Assembly: GCF_900105055.1 (NCBI RefSeq)
Contig: NZ_FNTA01000002.1
Coordinates: 62,001 to 126,000, forward strand
Reading direction: 5' to 3'
DNA from: Amycolatopsis lurida
GTDB lineage: Bacteria > Actinomycetota > Actinomycetes > Mycobacteriales > Pseudonocardiaceae
DNA: 64,000 nucleotides
In this document: one piece after another, positions 35,018 through 44,184 of the stretch
Layout: each line of letters opens with the position of its first letter
Numbering within the stretch: position 1 is the first letter of the stretch
Translations under genes and position numbers: made by a program
Notes under the pieces: generated by a model
Seen by the model: only the letters and a program-made list of their open reading frames with translations
Told to the model about the DNA's origin: nothing
Database searches by the model: none

Positions 35018-35557
35018 TCACTCCGCGACGGTGATCTGCGTGTCCAGCGCCTTGTCGCCTTGCGCCTTTTCGTTGCCGGTCGCCTCGGTCTTGACGCGGT
35101 CCTTGGCCACGCCCGCTCCTTCGAGCGCGGTGGTGATCGCTTCGGCGCGCTTTTCGGAGAGCGCCTTGGACTTTTCCGCGTCGGGGTAACCCGCGTGGGT
35201 GGCGACCATGATCTTCACGTCGTTGCCCTGCATGGCCTTGGCGACCTCGCCGAGTGCCGCCTTGCTCTTCTCGGACAGTTCGGCGCTTTCCGTGGTGAAG
35301 GCGATCGGTGACTGCTGGAGAGCCTGTTGGATCGCCGCGGTCACCTTCTGCGCCGCCTCGCCACCCGCCTGAGCCGCGTCTGCTCCCGAGGAAGCCGGGG
35401 CCCCGTCGCCGGATGACGGCGCGGCGGCCGCGCTTGAAGCGGTTCCGTTCGCGCCAGATGTTCCAGCCGCACCGTTCTCGCCTTCGGAGCCGCACGCGGC
35501 GACCAGGCCGGCCACGATCGCCACGCCCGATACCGTCCGGGCAATATTCCTGCGCAT
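35018..35557 (-). CDS. OmpA-family lipoprotein
   Basis: 179 residues from ATG 35557, where AAAGGGAG lies upstream; an earlier in-frame start would hide the signal peptide. The signal peptide ends in a lipobox (LVAACGSEG). A low-complexity Ala/Ser/Gly linker leads to a C-terminal OmpA-like peptidoglycan-binding domain (ITFTTESAELSEKSKAALGE-like core, VMVATHAGYPDAEKSKALSE-like helix, KRAEAITTALEGAGV). It is likely anchored outside the membrane and bound to the wall. Confidence 0.8.
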   Translation of the reverse strand: MRRNIARTVSGVAIVAGLVAACGSEGENGAAGTSGANGTASSAAAAPSSGDGAPASSGADAAQAGGEAAQKVTAAIQQALQQSPIAFTTESAELSEKSKAALGEVAKAMQGNDVKIMVATHAGYPDAEKSKALSEKRAEAITTALEGAGVAKDRVKTEATGNEKAQGDKALDTQITVAE

Positions 35558-35855
35558 GAAGTTCGAACTCCCTTTGGCCGTGTCCGCATTGGCTGACCCC
35601 AGGGATACGAACACGAAAGAGCTAAAAGCGCCAATCGTGGTTCGGTGGAGCGGTGGCGAATACACCCGAGTGAGCTACTTCGGCGATGCGCGTTCCCGGT
35701 GGTCGAGTCCGATTTCCTTGGCCGCAAAGGGCAAATGAGGTGAAGTTCACGCGACTCACCCAACCGTCCGGCTCAAGTTGCGATTGAGCGCGAAGGGACT
35801 TTGATGGGTGTCATGCGCCGGTAGCCGGCGTATTCACAATAGGTGAGGAGTTCTC

Positions 35856-36053
35856 ATGGGTATCGACTTCGAAGGTATGAAGGACAAGGTGAGCGGGGAG
35901 CACGTCGACAAGGCCGCCGATTTCGCGAAATCCCGCTTCGGTGATCACTCGGACAAGATCGACTCGGCCGCCGACAAGGCGAAGGACTACCTCGGCGAAT
36001 CCGGTGGCGAGCAGCAGGGTGAAGGGCAGCAGGATTCACCGCAGGGTCAATAG
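35856..36053 (+). CDS. MT0933/Rv0909-type antitoxin, no toxin beside it
   Basis: 65 residues of the small MT0933 antitoxin family: KDKVSGEHVDKAADFAKSRF, GDHSDKIDSAADKAKDYLGE, then a Gln/Gly-rich tail. In Mycobacterium the partner toxin is the adjacent SRPBCC protein Rv0910. No such gene is next to it here, so it is either solitary or has another role. The 298-bp gap upstream (35558-35855) shows no gene. The 3' end overlaps the convergent cobT-like gene by 18 nt. Confidence 0.72.
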   Translation: MGIDFEGMKDKVSGEHVDKAADFAKSRFGDHSDKIDSAADKAKDYLGESGGEQQGEGQQDSPQGQ

Positions 36054-37733
36054 TCCGAGGACGTCCCGGAACGGTGCGTACCCGGACGTGACGGACGTGT
36101 CGAGAACCCGGGACCGGCGGTAGAAGGGGCTGAGGTCGAGCCCTACGCCGACCCCGCGGATCTCGACGGTGTTCTCCTCCCGCAGCACCGTTTCCCGCAG
36201 ATGCTCGTCCAGGTAGTGCGGATCGTTCGCCAGGCTCGTCGCGCCGTCCATGGGGCTGCCGTCGGAGAGGACGAGCAGGATCCGGCGTGCCGCTGTTCGC
36301 GCGCGCATCCGCTCGCAGGCCCAGGCCACCGCTTCGCCGTCGATCCCTTCCCGGAACAGATCGGCTTTCAGCAGTGCCGCGAGATCCGGGCGCGCCCGGC
36401 GCCACGGGGTTTCGGCGTCCTTGAACACGAGGTGCAGGCGTTCGTTGAGCCTGCCGGGATGGCGCGGCCGTCCCGCTCGTCTCCACTCCCGCCCGGGGCC
36501 GCCGCCGTTCCAGGCGCCGGTCGTGAAGCCGAGCACCTCGCAGGACGCACCGGCGAGCTCGATCGAGCGCGTGAGGAGGTCGACCAGCGCGGCGACGGGT
36601 TCCGCGTGCGCGGTCATCGAACCCGAGCAGTCGAGCAGGAACGTCACAAGGGTGTCCGCCACCGGCTCGATCCGCTCGGTGCGGAAGATCCGGCGTTCGG
36701 TGGGAGAGCTGATCAGCTGCGCCAGGGTGCGGCCGTCGAGATGGCCTTCTTCCTGGCCGGCGTCCCAGCCGTCGCGCGCGGGCTCGGCGAGTACCGCCTG
36801 GAGGTCGCGTGCCAGCCGTCCGGCGCCGACGCCCTGCCTGGCGACCCGCCGGTCGAGCCGTTCGCGGAGTTCGGCCAGCAGTCCGGGGCGCACCAGGTCC
36901 GACGCACGCCGTTCGCGGTCGTACGCGGTGGTGAAGACCCGGTACGTCGCACCGGATTCGCCCAGGGTTCGGCTGGTGCCGGCGGTCGCGGCGGGAATCT
37001 GCTCGCCGAGGCTCGCGTCGAAGTCGATCACGAGGCTGAAGCGCGGGTCGGTGGGATCGGCGGGATCACTGCCGTCCTCGGCGTCCTGTTCGGTCCCGGT
37101 GAGCAGGGCGCCGGTCGTCCGGGCGATCGCCAGCGCGTGTTCCGCGAACGCCTTCTGGTCCGTCCGATGCCGACGAAGGCCGGCGAGGTCGTGGCCGAGC
37201 GAAGGCGCCAGTGCGAACCTGGTCGCCTCGATGAGGTCCTCGGTCTCCTCGACCACCGGTTCGCCGGTGATCCGCGACCGGCAGATCTGCGCGACCGTGT
37301 ACAACAGCAGTCCGCGTGCGGTCTCGGTCAGACCGGAGCGGTGGAACTCCAGTGACCAGCGCAGATGACGGAGGCGCAGGTTCCGTCGCATCCCCGGCAG
37401 CTCCGCGGGCGGGAGCGATTCGACGCGGAACTGTTCCAGCAGCTCGAAAATCCCGCGTTCCGCCGGGTCGCGTGGGCACAGGGTCCGGTGCAGGGCGGCG
37501 TCGGAGGCCGTCAGGCGCAGCGCCATCCCGTCCGCGATGCCGCGGGACGACAGCAGATCGTCGTCGGCCGACGGACGAAGATGCGGTGCGTGCAGGGGGA
37601 GCGGTTCGCGTCCGCGGTGCAGCCGCCGTGCCCGGAAATGGAGCGCCGGATCGCCGCTGAGGGCCCGGATCGCGGCCGCGCACAGCTCTTCGACCTGGTT
37701 GCGGCGCCGGGTTTCCGCCTGCGCCGTGGTCAT
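36036..37733 (-). CDS. cobT: CobT-like VWA protein
   Basis: 565 residues from ATG 37733, overlapping cobS by 4 nt. The N-terminal half is helical with acidic stretches ([18 protein letters not shown]) and the C-terminal half is a von Willebrand A domain with a [16 protein letters not shown], then the metal-coordinating [11 protein letters not shown], plus [11 protein letters not shown] and [13 protein letters not shown] found in CobT. In aerobic cobalamin synthesis CobS-CobT-CobN inserts cobalt. No CobN is in the window, so a different client is possible. Confidence 0.8.
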   Translation of the reverse strand: MTTAQAETRRRNQVEELCAAAIRALSGDPALHFRARRLHRGREPLPLHAPHLRPSADDDLLSSRGIADGMALRLTASDAALHRTLCPRDPAERGIFELLEQFRVESLPPAELPGMRRNLRLRHLRWSLEFHRSGLTETARGLLLYTVAQICRSRITGEPVVEETEDLIEATRFALAPSLGHDLAGLRRHRTDQKAFAEHALAIARTTGALLTGTEQDAEDGSDPADPTDPRFSLVIDFDASLGEQIPAATAGTSRTLGESGATYRVFTTAYDRERRASDLVRPGLLAELRERLDRRVARQGVGAGRLARDLQAVLAEPARDGWDAGQEEGHLDGRTLAQLISSPTERRIFRTERIEPVADTLVTFLLDCSGSMTAHAEPVAALVDLLTRSIELAGASCEVLGFTTGAWNGGGPGREWRRAGRPRHPGRLNERLHLVFKDAETPWRRARPDLAALLKADLFREGIDGEAVAWACERMRARTAARRILLVLSDGSPMDGATSLANDPHYLDEHLRETVLREENTVEIRGVGVGLDLSPFYRRSRVLDTSVTSGYAPFRDVLGLLTLR

Positions 37734-38662
37734 GCCGAGAGCAGGTGGAGCTCGTCGTCGAAGCAGCGCTGGAAGTATTCCGCCACCAGATCTCGCTCGG
37801 CTTCGTCGCATTTGTTCACGAAGGACAGCCGGAAGGCGGTCGCGGGATCACCGAAGATCTCGATGTTCTCCGCCCAGGTGATCACCGTGCGCGGCGACAT
37901 CAGAGTGGACAGGTCGCCGGCCTGGAAACCCTTGCGGGTCAAGGCGGCCACCGCGACCAGTGACGCCGCGAGCGGCTCGGAAACGCTGGGGACCCTCGCC
38001 CGCACGATCGCGATCTCCTCGGCGGCGGGCAGGTGGTTCAGCGAGGCCACGATGTTCCAGCGGTCGATCTGCGCGTGGTTCAGCCGCTGCGCGCCGTGGT
38101 AGAGACCGTTGAGGTTGCCCAGTCCGACCGTGTTGGCGGTGGCGAACAACCGGAAGGACGGATGCGGCCGCAGAACGCGGTTCTGATCCGTGAGGGTGAA
38201 CTTTCCGTCGCGTTCGAGCACCCGCTGAAGCACGAACATGACGTCCGGGCGGCCGGCGTCGTACTCGTCGAGCACGAGCGCGACCGGACGCTGCAGCGCC
38301 CACGGGAGGATTCCCTCCTGGAACTCGGTGACCTGCTTGCCTTCGCGCAGCACGACGGCGTCGCGGCCGACGAGGTCGAGGCGGTTGAGGTGACCGTCCA
38401 GGTTGACGCGTACGCACGGCCAGTTGAGCCGTGCGGCGACCTGCTCGATGTGGGTCGACTTCCCGGTGCCGTGCAGGCCCTGCACCAGTACCCGGCGGTC
38501 GCGGGTGAATCCGGCGAGCAGGGCCAGGGTCACGTCGGGGTTGAAGCGGTACGCCTCGTCGATCTCGGGGACGTGCTCGCCGCGCTCGCGGAACGCGCCG
38601 ACGACGAGGTCCGAATCGATGCCGAAGACTTCGCGTACCGGGAGCCGTAGCTCGGGGACCAT
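37730..38662 (-). CDS. cobS: CobS-like MoxR AAA+ ATPase
   Basis: 310 residues. AAA+ motifs: Walker [12 protein letters not shown], Walker [10 protein letters not shown], sensor 1 [10 protein letters not shown]; the CobS-typical [20 protein letters not shown] and [13 protein letters not shown] are also present. It would form a ring that remodels a chelatase or other metalloenzyme together with the VWA protein. It lies between IclR and cobT in the same direction, 9 nt after the IclR stop, so all three probably share a transcript. Confidence 0.85.
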   Translation of the reverse strand: MVPELRLPVREVFGIDSDLVVGAFRERGEHVPEIDEAYRFNPDVTLALLAGFTRDRRVLVQGLHGTGKSTHIEQVAARLNWPCVRVNLDGHLNRLDLVGRDAVVLREGKQVTEFQEGILPWALQRPVALVLDEYDAGRPDVMFVLQRVLERDGKFTLTDQNRVLRPHPSFRLFATANTVGLGNLNGLYHGAQRLNHAQIDRWNIVASLNHLPAAEEIAIVRARVPSVSEPLAASLVAVAALTRKGFQAGDLSTLMSPRTVITWAENIEIFGDPATAFRLSFVNKCDEAERDLVAEYFQRCFDDELHLLSA

Positions 38663-38671
38663 GAGAACTCC

Positions 38672-39472
38672 TTACGACGGAACACTTTCCGGTTCGGACG
38701 CGCCCTCGGCGTCGACGCGGCTGATCGCCTCGGCCGCGCGCTGCAGCGCGGGGAGTGTCTGGAGCGCCTTGTCCGGCGTCAGCCGCATGACGGGCGCCTG
38801 CACGGCGACGCAGAGGTTGGCACGCCCCGGCACGAGGACCGCGACGCACACCAGGCCGGGCAGGAACTCCTCGTCGTCGAGCGCGAACCCGTCGCGGCGG
38901 ATCCGGGCGAACTCGGCCTCGAGCGCGTCGAGATCGGTGAGGGTCTTGTTCGTGTACTGCTTGAGCGGCGCGTGCGCGAGCAGCTTCCGCCGCTGCGACG
39001 GGCTCATCTGCGCGAGGATCATCTTGCCGCTGGCCGAACAGTGGATCGGCACGCGCGAGCCCGGCCGGAGGTAGAACCGCAGCGGTTCCGGCGTCTCGAC
39101 CCGGTCGAGGTACACGATCTCGTTGCCCGACAACGTGGTCACGTTGCAGCTCTCGCCGAGTTCGTCGACGAGGTGGCGCAGGACGGCGTGCCGGGCGCCG
39201 TGGTGGGTCGCGTTGAGGAGCAGGTTCTCCGCGAGCCGTCGCAGCCGGTGGCCGGTGCCGTAGTGGCGGCCGTCGGCCTGGCGGACCAGCAGACCCGCCC
39301 CTTCGAGCTGCTGCAACATGCGGTGCAGAGTCGGTTTCGGCAGGCCGGTCTCCTCGACGAGGCCCTGCAGGGAGACCAGCTGGTCTTTGGCGGCGATCAG
39401 CTCGAGCAGGGAGAACAGCCGCATGGTCGGCGTGTCCCCGTTGATCGGATCGGGTTCGCGAAGCAGCTCCAT
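38672..39472 (-). CDS. IclR-family regulator divergent from xsc
   Basis: 266 residues: IclR winged helix (TMRLFSLLELIAAKDQLVSL, VEETGLPKPTLHRMLQQLEG) and the effector domain (SGNEIVYLDRVETPEPLRFY, IHCSASGKMILAQM, GFALDDEEFLPGLVCVAVLV). It is divergent from xsc and leads the cobS-cobT transcript, so it is the likely regulator of both. xsc carries no TauR box, which makes IclR the main candidate for its control. Confidence 0.88.
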   Translation of the reverse strand: MELLREPDPINGDTPTMRLFSLLELIAAKDQLVSLQGLVEETGLPKPTLHRMLQQLEGAGLLVRQADGRHYGTGHRLRRLAENLLLNATHHGARHAVLRHLVDELGESCNVTTLSGNEIVYLDRVETPEPLRFYLRPGSRVPIHCSASGKMILAQMSPSQRRKLLAHAPLKQYTNKTLTDLDALEAEFARIRRDGFALDDEEFLPGLVCVAVLVPGRANLCVAVQAPVMRLTPDKALQTLPALQRAAEAISRVDAEGASEPESVPS

Positions 39473-39473
39473 G

Positions 39474-39568
39474 TTCCGGAAAGTAGCACAGGGCGTCTCG
39501 GTTTTCAGAATCCGGCGTTGACGCTCGGCGATCCGCGTCCTATCGTCGTTCGCATCCTGATTTCAGGA
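39474..39568 (+). promoter_or_regulatory. Palindromes in the IclR-xsc divergent gap
   Basis: TTCCGGAA at 39474-39481, beside the IclR start codon, and the 14-nt perfect palindrome TCCTGATTTCAGGA at 39555-39568, 47 nt before the xsc ATG. Either could be an IclR site. The run GTTTTTTGTAAT at 39581-39592 is the only AT-rich patch and may be the xsc -10 region. Confidence 0.5.
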
Positions 39569-39615
39569 ACGCCACGTATCGTTTTTTGTAATCTCGCCTG
39601 TCGAAGGAGCGGAAC

Positions 39616-41424
39616 ATGACGGAACGGAAGACGGGTGACGGCCGCGTGGTCGTCAGCGGCCGGAAGAAGATGACCCCGTCCGAGGCCTTCGTCGAGACGC
39701 TCGTGGCGAACGGCGTCACCGACATCTTCGGCATCATGGGGTCGGCGTTCATGGACGCGATGGACATCTTCGCGCCGGCGGGCATCCGGCTGGTACCGGT
39801 CGTGCACGAACAGGGCGCCGGGCACATGGCCGACGGCTACGCCAGGGTGAGCGGCAGGCACGGTGTCGTCATCGGGCAGAACGGCCCCGGCATCAGCAAC
39901 TGCGTGACCGCGATCGCGGCCGCCTACTGGGCGCACAGCCCGGTCGTCATCGTGACGCCCGAGGCGGGCACGATGGGCACCGGCCTCGGCGGCTTCCAGG
40001 AGGCCAACCAGCTGCCGATGTTCCAGGAGTTCACCAAGTACCAGGGGCACGTCAACAACCCGAAGCGGATGGCCGAGTACACCGGCCGTTGCTTCGACCG
40101 CGCCCACTCCGAACTCGGCCCGACGCAGCTCAACATCCCGCGTGACTTCTTCTACGGCGAGATCGAGGCCGAGATCCCTGAGCCTGCCCGGCTCGACCGC
40201 GGCCCTGGCGGCGAGCGGAGCCTCGACGAGGCCGCGGCGCTGCTGGCCACGGCCGAGTTCCCGGTGATCATCTCCGGCGGCGGCGTCGTGATGGCCGACG
40301 GCGTCGAGGAGTGCAAGGCGCTCGCCGAACGTCTCGGCGCGCCGGTGGTGAACAGCTATCTGCACAACGACTCGTTCCCGGCGAGTCACCCGCAATGGTG
40401 CGGACCGCTGGGGTATCAGGGTTCCAAGGCCGCGATGAAACTGATCTCGCAGGCGGACGTCGTGATCGCGCTCGGCTCGCGCCTCGGCCCGTTCGGCACG
40501 CTGCCGCAGCACGGCATGGACTACTGGCCCAAGGACGCGAAGATCATCCAGATCGACGCGGACCACAAGATGCTCGGCCTGGTCAAGAAGATCACCGTCG
40601 GCATCTGCGGCGATGCCAAGGACGCGGCGGTCGCGCTGACCAGGCGCCTGGCGGACCGGACGCTGGCCTGTGACTCCACAAAGGACGCTCGCGCGGCGAA
40701 GATCAAGGCGGAGAAGGACGCGTGGGAGGCCGAGCTCGACGCCTGGACCCACGAGACCGACCCGTTCAGCCTCGACATGATCGCGGAGCAGGAGGGCGAG
40801 GAAGGCAACTGGCTGCACCCGCGGGAAGTGCTGCGGGAGCTGGAGAAGGCGATGCCGCCGCGGGTGATGGTGTCGACCGACATCGGCAACATCAACTCGG
40901 TCGCGAACAGCTATCTGCGCTTCGAGGAGCCGCGCAGTTTCTTCGCCCCGATGAGCTTCGGCAACTGCGGATACGCGCTGCCGACCATCATCGGCGCCAA
41001 GGCCGCCGCGCCCGACCGGCCCGCGATCTCCTATGCCGGCGACGGCGCGTGGGGGATGAGCATGGGCGAGATCATGACCGCGGTACGCCACGACATCCCG
41101 GTCACGGCCGTGGTGTTCCACAACCGGCAGTGGGGCGCGGAGAAGAAGAACCAGGTCGACTTCTACAACCGGCGGTTCGTCGCGGGCGAGCTGGAAAGCG
41201 AGAGTTTCGCGGGGATCGCCAAGGCGATGGGCGCGGAAGGCGTCGTCGTGGAGAAGCTCGACGAGGTCGGTCCCGCGTTGCAGCGCGCCGTCGACGCGCA
41301 GATGAACGAGGGCAAGACCACCGTCATCGAGATCATGTGTACCCGCGAGCTGGGCGACCCGTTCCGCCGGGACGCGCTGTCCAAGCCGGTGCGATTCCTG
41401 GAGAAGTACAAAGACTACGTGTAG
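39616..41424 (+). CDS. xsc: Sulfoacetaldehyde acetyltransferase (Xsc)
   Basis: 602 residues, ThDP-dependent. Xsc converts sulfoacetaldehyde plus phosphate into sulfite and acetyl phosphate. Recognised by FGIMGSAFMDAMDIFAPAGI, VVHEQGAGHMADGYARVSGR (ThDP-activating Glu), AGTMGTGLGGFQEANQLPMF and the GDGAWGMSMGEIMTA diphosphate-binding motif followed by the FHN end. These fit Xsc better than acetolactate synthase or glyoxylate carboligase, and tpa and pta follow. A GGAGCGG ribosome binding site precedes the ATG. Confidence 0.93.
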   Translation: MTERKTGDGRVVVSGRKKMTPSEAFVETLVANGVTDIFGIMGSAFMDAMDIFAPAGIRLVPVVHEQGAGHMADGYARVSGRHGVVIGQNGPGISNCVTAIAAAYWAHSPVVIVTPEAGTMGTGLGGFQEANQLPMFQEFTKYQGHVNNPKRMAEYTGRCFDRAHSELGPTQLNIPRDFFYGEIEAEIPEPARLDRGPGGERSLDEAAALLATAEFPVIISGGGVVMADGVEECKALAERLGAPVVNSYLHNDSFPASHPQWCGPLGYQGSKAAMKLISQADVVIALGSRLGPFGTLPQHGMDYWPKDAKIIQIDADHKMLGLVKKITVGICGDAKDAAVALTRRLADRTLACDSTKDARAAKIKAEKDAWEAELDAWTHETDPFSLDMIAEQEGEEGNWLHPREVLRELEKAMPPRVMVSTDIGNINSVANSYLRFEEPRSFFAPMSFGNCGYALPTIIGAKAAAPDRPAISYAGDGAWGMSMGEIMTAVRHDIPVTAVVFHNRQWGAEKKNQVDFYNRRFVAGELESESFAGIAKAMGAEGVVVEKLDEVGPALQRAVDAQMNEGKTTVIEIMCTRELGDPFRRDALSKPVRFLEKYKDYV

Positions 41425-41437
41425 GCCTCGGGTTTTG

Positions 41438-41490
41438 CGTGTGAAGGCCCCCTTCCCTCGGCTCAGCCGAGGGAAGGGGGCCTTCACACG
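41438..41490 (+). terminator. 26-bp perfect hairpin after xsc
   Basis: Arms 41438-41463 and 41465-41490 pair perfectly around one base, starting 14 nt after the xsc stop. The arm begins CGTGTGAAGGCCCCC, sharing GTGAAGGCCCC with the repeat at 9203-9256. Confidence 0.85.
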
Positions 41491-41504
41491 CTTTGGGGTC
41501 GGGT

Positions 41505-41615
41505 GTTGATGAAGGAATCGGGACGCTCCATGTCCAGATTCCTTCATCAACGCCTCACTGCTGGCGTCGGATTGGTCGTTGGGCAGGAGCGCGTTGCGAA
41601 AGCCACTTTCGCAAC
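41505..41615 (+). repeat. Second hairpin and palindrome copy between xsc and tpa
   Basis: An inverted repeat with 15-nt arms GTTGATGAAGGAATC (41505-41519) and its complement (41537-41551), with an inner GGAC/GTCC stem, is followed by a GTTGCGAAAG palindrome copy at 41593-41615 whose arms extend by two further bases. The 336-bp gap 41425-41760 thus holds a terminator, two palindromes, the TauR box and the tpa leader, and no gene. Confidence 0.8.
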
Positions 41616-41665
41616 GCGCCCGGGGAGGCGCGGCGCCGGTGCCACCCAGGTGCCGACCCGGTCAA

Positions 41666-41697
41666 CTGGACCCATCGAACGCCGCCGCTCTGGTGCT
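41666..41697 (+). promoter_or_regulatory. Candidate TauR box 3 (tpa)
   Basis: CTGGACCC at 41666 and CTGGTGCT at 41690, 24 bp apart, ending 63 nt before the tpa GTG. Across the first 28 nt it also shares TCGA and CGC blocks with the ald box. Confidence 0.68.
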
Positions 41698-41760
41698 GGG
41701 CCGGTGCCGGGCGGATTGCGAAAGTCAACGCACAGACTCGTGTCTCGAAGGAGGTCTCCG

Positions 41761-43125
41761 GTGGACGTCACCCAGCTGCGAGCGCAGGCTCGACGGCATC
41801 TCGGCCCGCACTTCACCCGCAAGGACACCTGGGCCTCGGATTTCCCGGTGTTCGTGCGCGGCGAGGGAAGCTACCTGATCGACACCGAAGGACGCCGCCA
41901 TCTCGACGGTCTCGCCGGGCTCTTCTGCGTCAACATGGGCCACGGGCGCGCCGACATCGCCAAGGCCGCGGCCGACCAGGTCGGCACCCTGGCCTACGCG
42001 AGCAACTGGGGTTCGGCGCACACCCCGGCGATCGAGGCGGCCACGCTGCTGGCCGAGCTCGCACCCGGCGACCTCGGGACGACGTTCTTCGTCAATTCGG
42101 GCTCGGAGGCGGTGGAAACCGCGCTGAAGTTCGCCCGGCAGTATCACCGCAGCCAGGGGCAGCCCGAGCGGACGAAGATCATCAGCCGCGACATGGCCTA
42201 CCACGGCACGACCATCGGAGCCCTCTCGGTGACCGGGCTGGCGAAGATCAAGGAGCCCTTCGGCCCGCTCATGCCGGGTGTCCGGCATGTGCCGAACACG
42301 TTGGGGCTGCTGGGAGACTGCGGTCCGGCGGCCGAATTGGACTGTGTGACGGCGATCGAGCGGGTCATCCTGGAGGAAGGGCCGGAGACGATCGCGGCGC
42401 TGTTCGCCGAACCGGTGCAGAACGGCCGCGGCGCACTGGTGCCGCCGAAGGGATACTGGCCCGCTTTGCGCGCCCTGTGCGACAAGTACGGCATCTTGCT
42501 CGTCTCGGACGAGGTCATCTGCTCGTTCGGCAGGCTGGGGCACTGGTTCGGGCACGGTGTCACCGGGGTCGTGCCGGACCTGATCACCTTCGCCAAGGGA
42601 TCGACGTCGGGGTACGCGCCGCTAGGCGGGGTGATCGTGCGCGAGAAGCTCGTCACCGAGCTTTACGACTCGCCGAAGGGTGGCGTCTTCACCCACGGCG
42701 CCACCTGGGGCGGGCATCCGGTCGCCACCGCCGTCGCTGTCGCGAACCTCACCGCGATGCGGGACGAGCGGGTGCTCGACAACGTGCTCACCGAGGGCCC
42801 GGAGCTGTTCGCCGCGCTGAACTCGCTCGAATCCGCGCACCGCTGCGTCAAGGACGTCCGCGGCACCGGGTTCTTCTACGCCATCGAGCTGATGGCCGAC
42901 CGCGACAGCGGCCGGGAGCTGACCGAGGCCGAGTCGTTGAAAGTGCTTCGCGAGGTGCTCCCGGAGGCGTTCCGGCGCACGGGCGTCATCCTCCGCGGCG
43001 ACGATCGCGGCGCGACGATGCTGATGATCTCGCCGCCGCTCGTCGCCGATCGCGAGGTGCTCACCGAGCTTCTCCACGGCGTCGACGCGATGCTCAACGA
43101 CGTCGAGAAGGCCGTCCAGCCCTGA
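41761..43125 (+). CDS. tpa: Taurine:pyruvate aminotransferase (Tpa)
   Basis: 454 residues, class III (omega) aminotransferase. Motifs: SYLIDTEGRRHLDGLAGLFC, FFVNSGSEAVETALKFARQY, RDMAYHGTTIGALSVTG, VSDEVICSFGRLG and the PLP lysine in ITFAKGSTSGYAPLGG. It moves the taurine amino group to pyruvate, giving sulfoacetaldehyde and alanine. Position between xsc and pta plus ald 12 kb away support taurine over other amines, but substrate specificity in this family is not readable from motifs alone. GTG 41761 is preceded by GAAGGAGG. Confidence 0.87.
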   Translation: MDVTQLRAQARRHLGPHFTRKDTWASDFPVFVRGEGSYLIDTEGRRHLDGLAGLFCVNMGHGRADIAKAAADQVGTLAYASNWGSAHTPAIEAATLLAELAPGDLGTTFFVNSGSEAVETALKFARQYHRSQGQPERTKIISRDMAYHGTTIGALSVTGLAKIKEPFGPLMPGVRHVPNTLGLLGDCGPAAELDCVTAIERVILEEGPETIAALFAEPVQNGRGALVPPKGYWPALRALCDKYGILLVSDEVICSFGRLGHWFGHGVTGVVPDLITFAKGSTSGYAPLGGVIVREKLVTELYDSPKGGVFTHGATWGGHPVATAVAVANLTAMRDERVLDNVLTEGPELFAALNSLESAHRCVKDVRGTGFFYAIELMADRDSGRELTEAESLKVLREVLPEAFRRTGVILRGDDRGATMLMISPPLVADREVLTELLHGVDAMLNDVEKAVQP

Positions 43126-43139
43126 TCCTCTTTCACCAC

Positions 43140-43170
43140 GTGGGGGTCGCCGTCTTCCGGCGGCCCCCAC
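43140..43170 (+). terminator. Hairpin between tpa and pta
   Basis: 13-bp stem with one G-U pair (GTGGGGGTCGCCG / CGGCGGCCCCCAC) around TCTTC, 14 nt after the tpa stop. It may attenuate, not end, transcription into pta, whose ATG is 21 nt further on. Confidence 0.7.
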
Positions 43171-43191
43171 TTCGTCCGTGGAGGTACTTCG

Positions 43192-44184
43192 ATGAGCCTG
43201 ACCACCGAGGTCACGCCGGACGCCACGCTCGACGGCTGGCGGGAGGCGTTGCGCGGCCGGAATCTCCGGCTCGCCTTGCCGGACGGCGACGACGAGCGCG
43301 CCGTCCGCGCCGCGATGACGCTCCGGGACGAGGGAGTCGTGCGCCCGCTGCTTTTCGGTGACGGGGCGCGCCTTCGCGCGGCGGGGGCCACGGAAGACCT
43401 GGTCGTGGACATCGCGGACGCCCTCGCCGACGACCGGATCGAGACGGCGCTGACGGCGGGATTCGCGCGCCGCCAGGAGAACCTCGACGCCGCCCGGCGA
43501 GATCCGGTTTTCGTGGCGGCCGCGGCCTTGCGGGCGGGCGCCGTGGACGCCTGTGTCGCCGGCGCGACCCGGCCGACCGTCGACGTCCTGCGCGCGGGAC
43601 TGCGGGTGGTGGGCCTCGCACCGGGAGTGTCCACTTTGAGCAGTTGCTTCCTCCTGCTGCTCCCGGACGGTCGGCGGCTGACCTTTTCGGACTGCGCCGT
43701 GGTGCCCGAGCCGGGGGCGGCGCAGCTGGCGGACATCGCCCTAGCCGCCGCGGCGACCCATCGCGGCCTGACGGGGGAAGACCCGGTGGTCGCGATGCTG
43801 TCGTTCAGCACGCAGGGGAGTGCCGCCCATCAGCGCGTCGACGTCGTCCGCGAGGCGACTTCCCTGGTGCGGCAACGGGAACCCGGCCTCCCCGTGGACG
43901 GCGAGTTGCAGTTCGACGCCGCGCTGGTGGCTTCGATCGCGGCGGCCAAGGCACCCGGATCGGCGGTCGCCGGCCGCGCGAACGTCCTCGTCTTCCCCAA
44001 TCTGGACGCGGGCAACATCGGCTACAAGATCGCCGAACGTCTCGGCGGAGCCGTCGCGCTCGGCCCGATCCTCCAGGGTCTCGCCGCGCCGCTCAACGAC
44101 CTCTCTCGCGGCTGCTCCGCCTCCGACATCGAAACGCTCGCGCTCCTGACCGCCGTTCAAGCTAGCCGAGCAGGGCAAGGGTGA
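43192..44184 (+). CDS. pta: Phosphate acetyltransferase
   Basis: 330 residues, short single-domain phosphotransacetylase. Features: [76 protein letters not shown] and [18 protein letters not shown]. It converts the acetyl phosphate released by Xsc into acetyl-CoA, completing taurine carbon assimilation. A GGAGG site precedes the ATG. Its 3' end overlaps the convergent YeiH gene by 23 nt. Confidence 0.9.
   Translation: MSLTTEVTPDATLDGWREALRGRNLRLALPDGDDERAVRAAMTLRDEGVVRPLLFGDGARLRAAGATEDLVVDIADALADDRIETALTAGFARRQENLDAARRDPVFVAAAALRAGAVDACVAGATRPTVDVLRAGLRVVGLAPGVSTLSSCFLLLLPDGRRLTFSDCAVVPEPGAAQLADIALAAAATHRGLTGEDPVVAMLSFSTQGSAAHQRVDVVREATSLVRQREPGLPVDGELQFDAALVASIAAAKAPGSAVAGRANVLVFPNLDAGNIGYKIAERLGGAVALGPILQGLAAPLNDLSRGCSASDIETLALLTAVQASRAGQG

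Noticed and set aside
40677-40687. CCACAAAGGAC inside xsc, complementary to a stretch at 52316-52326
   Set aside because: An 11-nt match with no pairing partner nearby; likely chance.
39616-41424. Acetolactate synthase or glyoxylate carboligase as the call for xsc
   Set aside because: The FGIMGSAFMDAMDIF and AGTMGTGLGGFQEANQ segments and linkage to tpa, pta and ald fit Xsc.
39505-41550. A 681-residue reverse-strand frame opposite xsc
   Set aside because: Low-complexity Arg/Val/Asp sequence; the forward frame encodes an intact ThDP enzyme.
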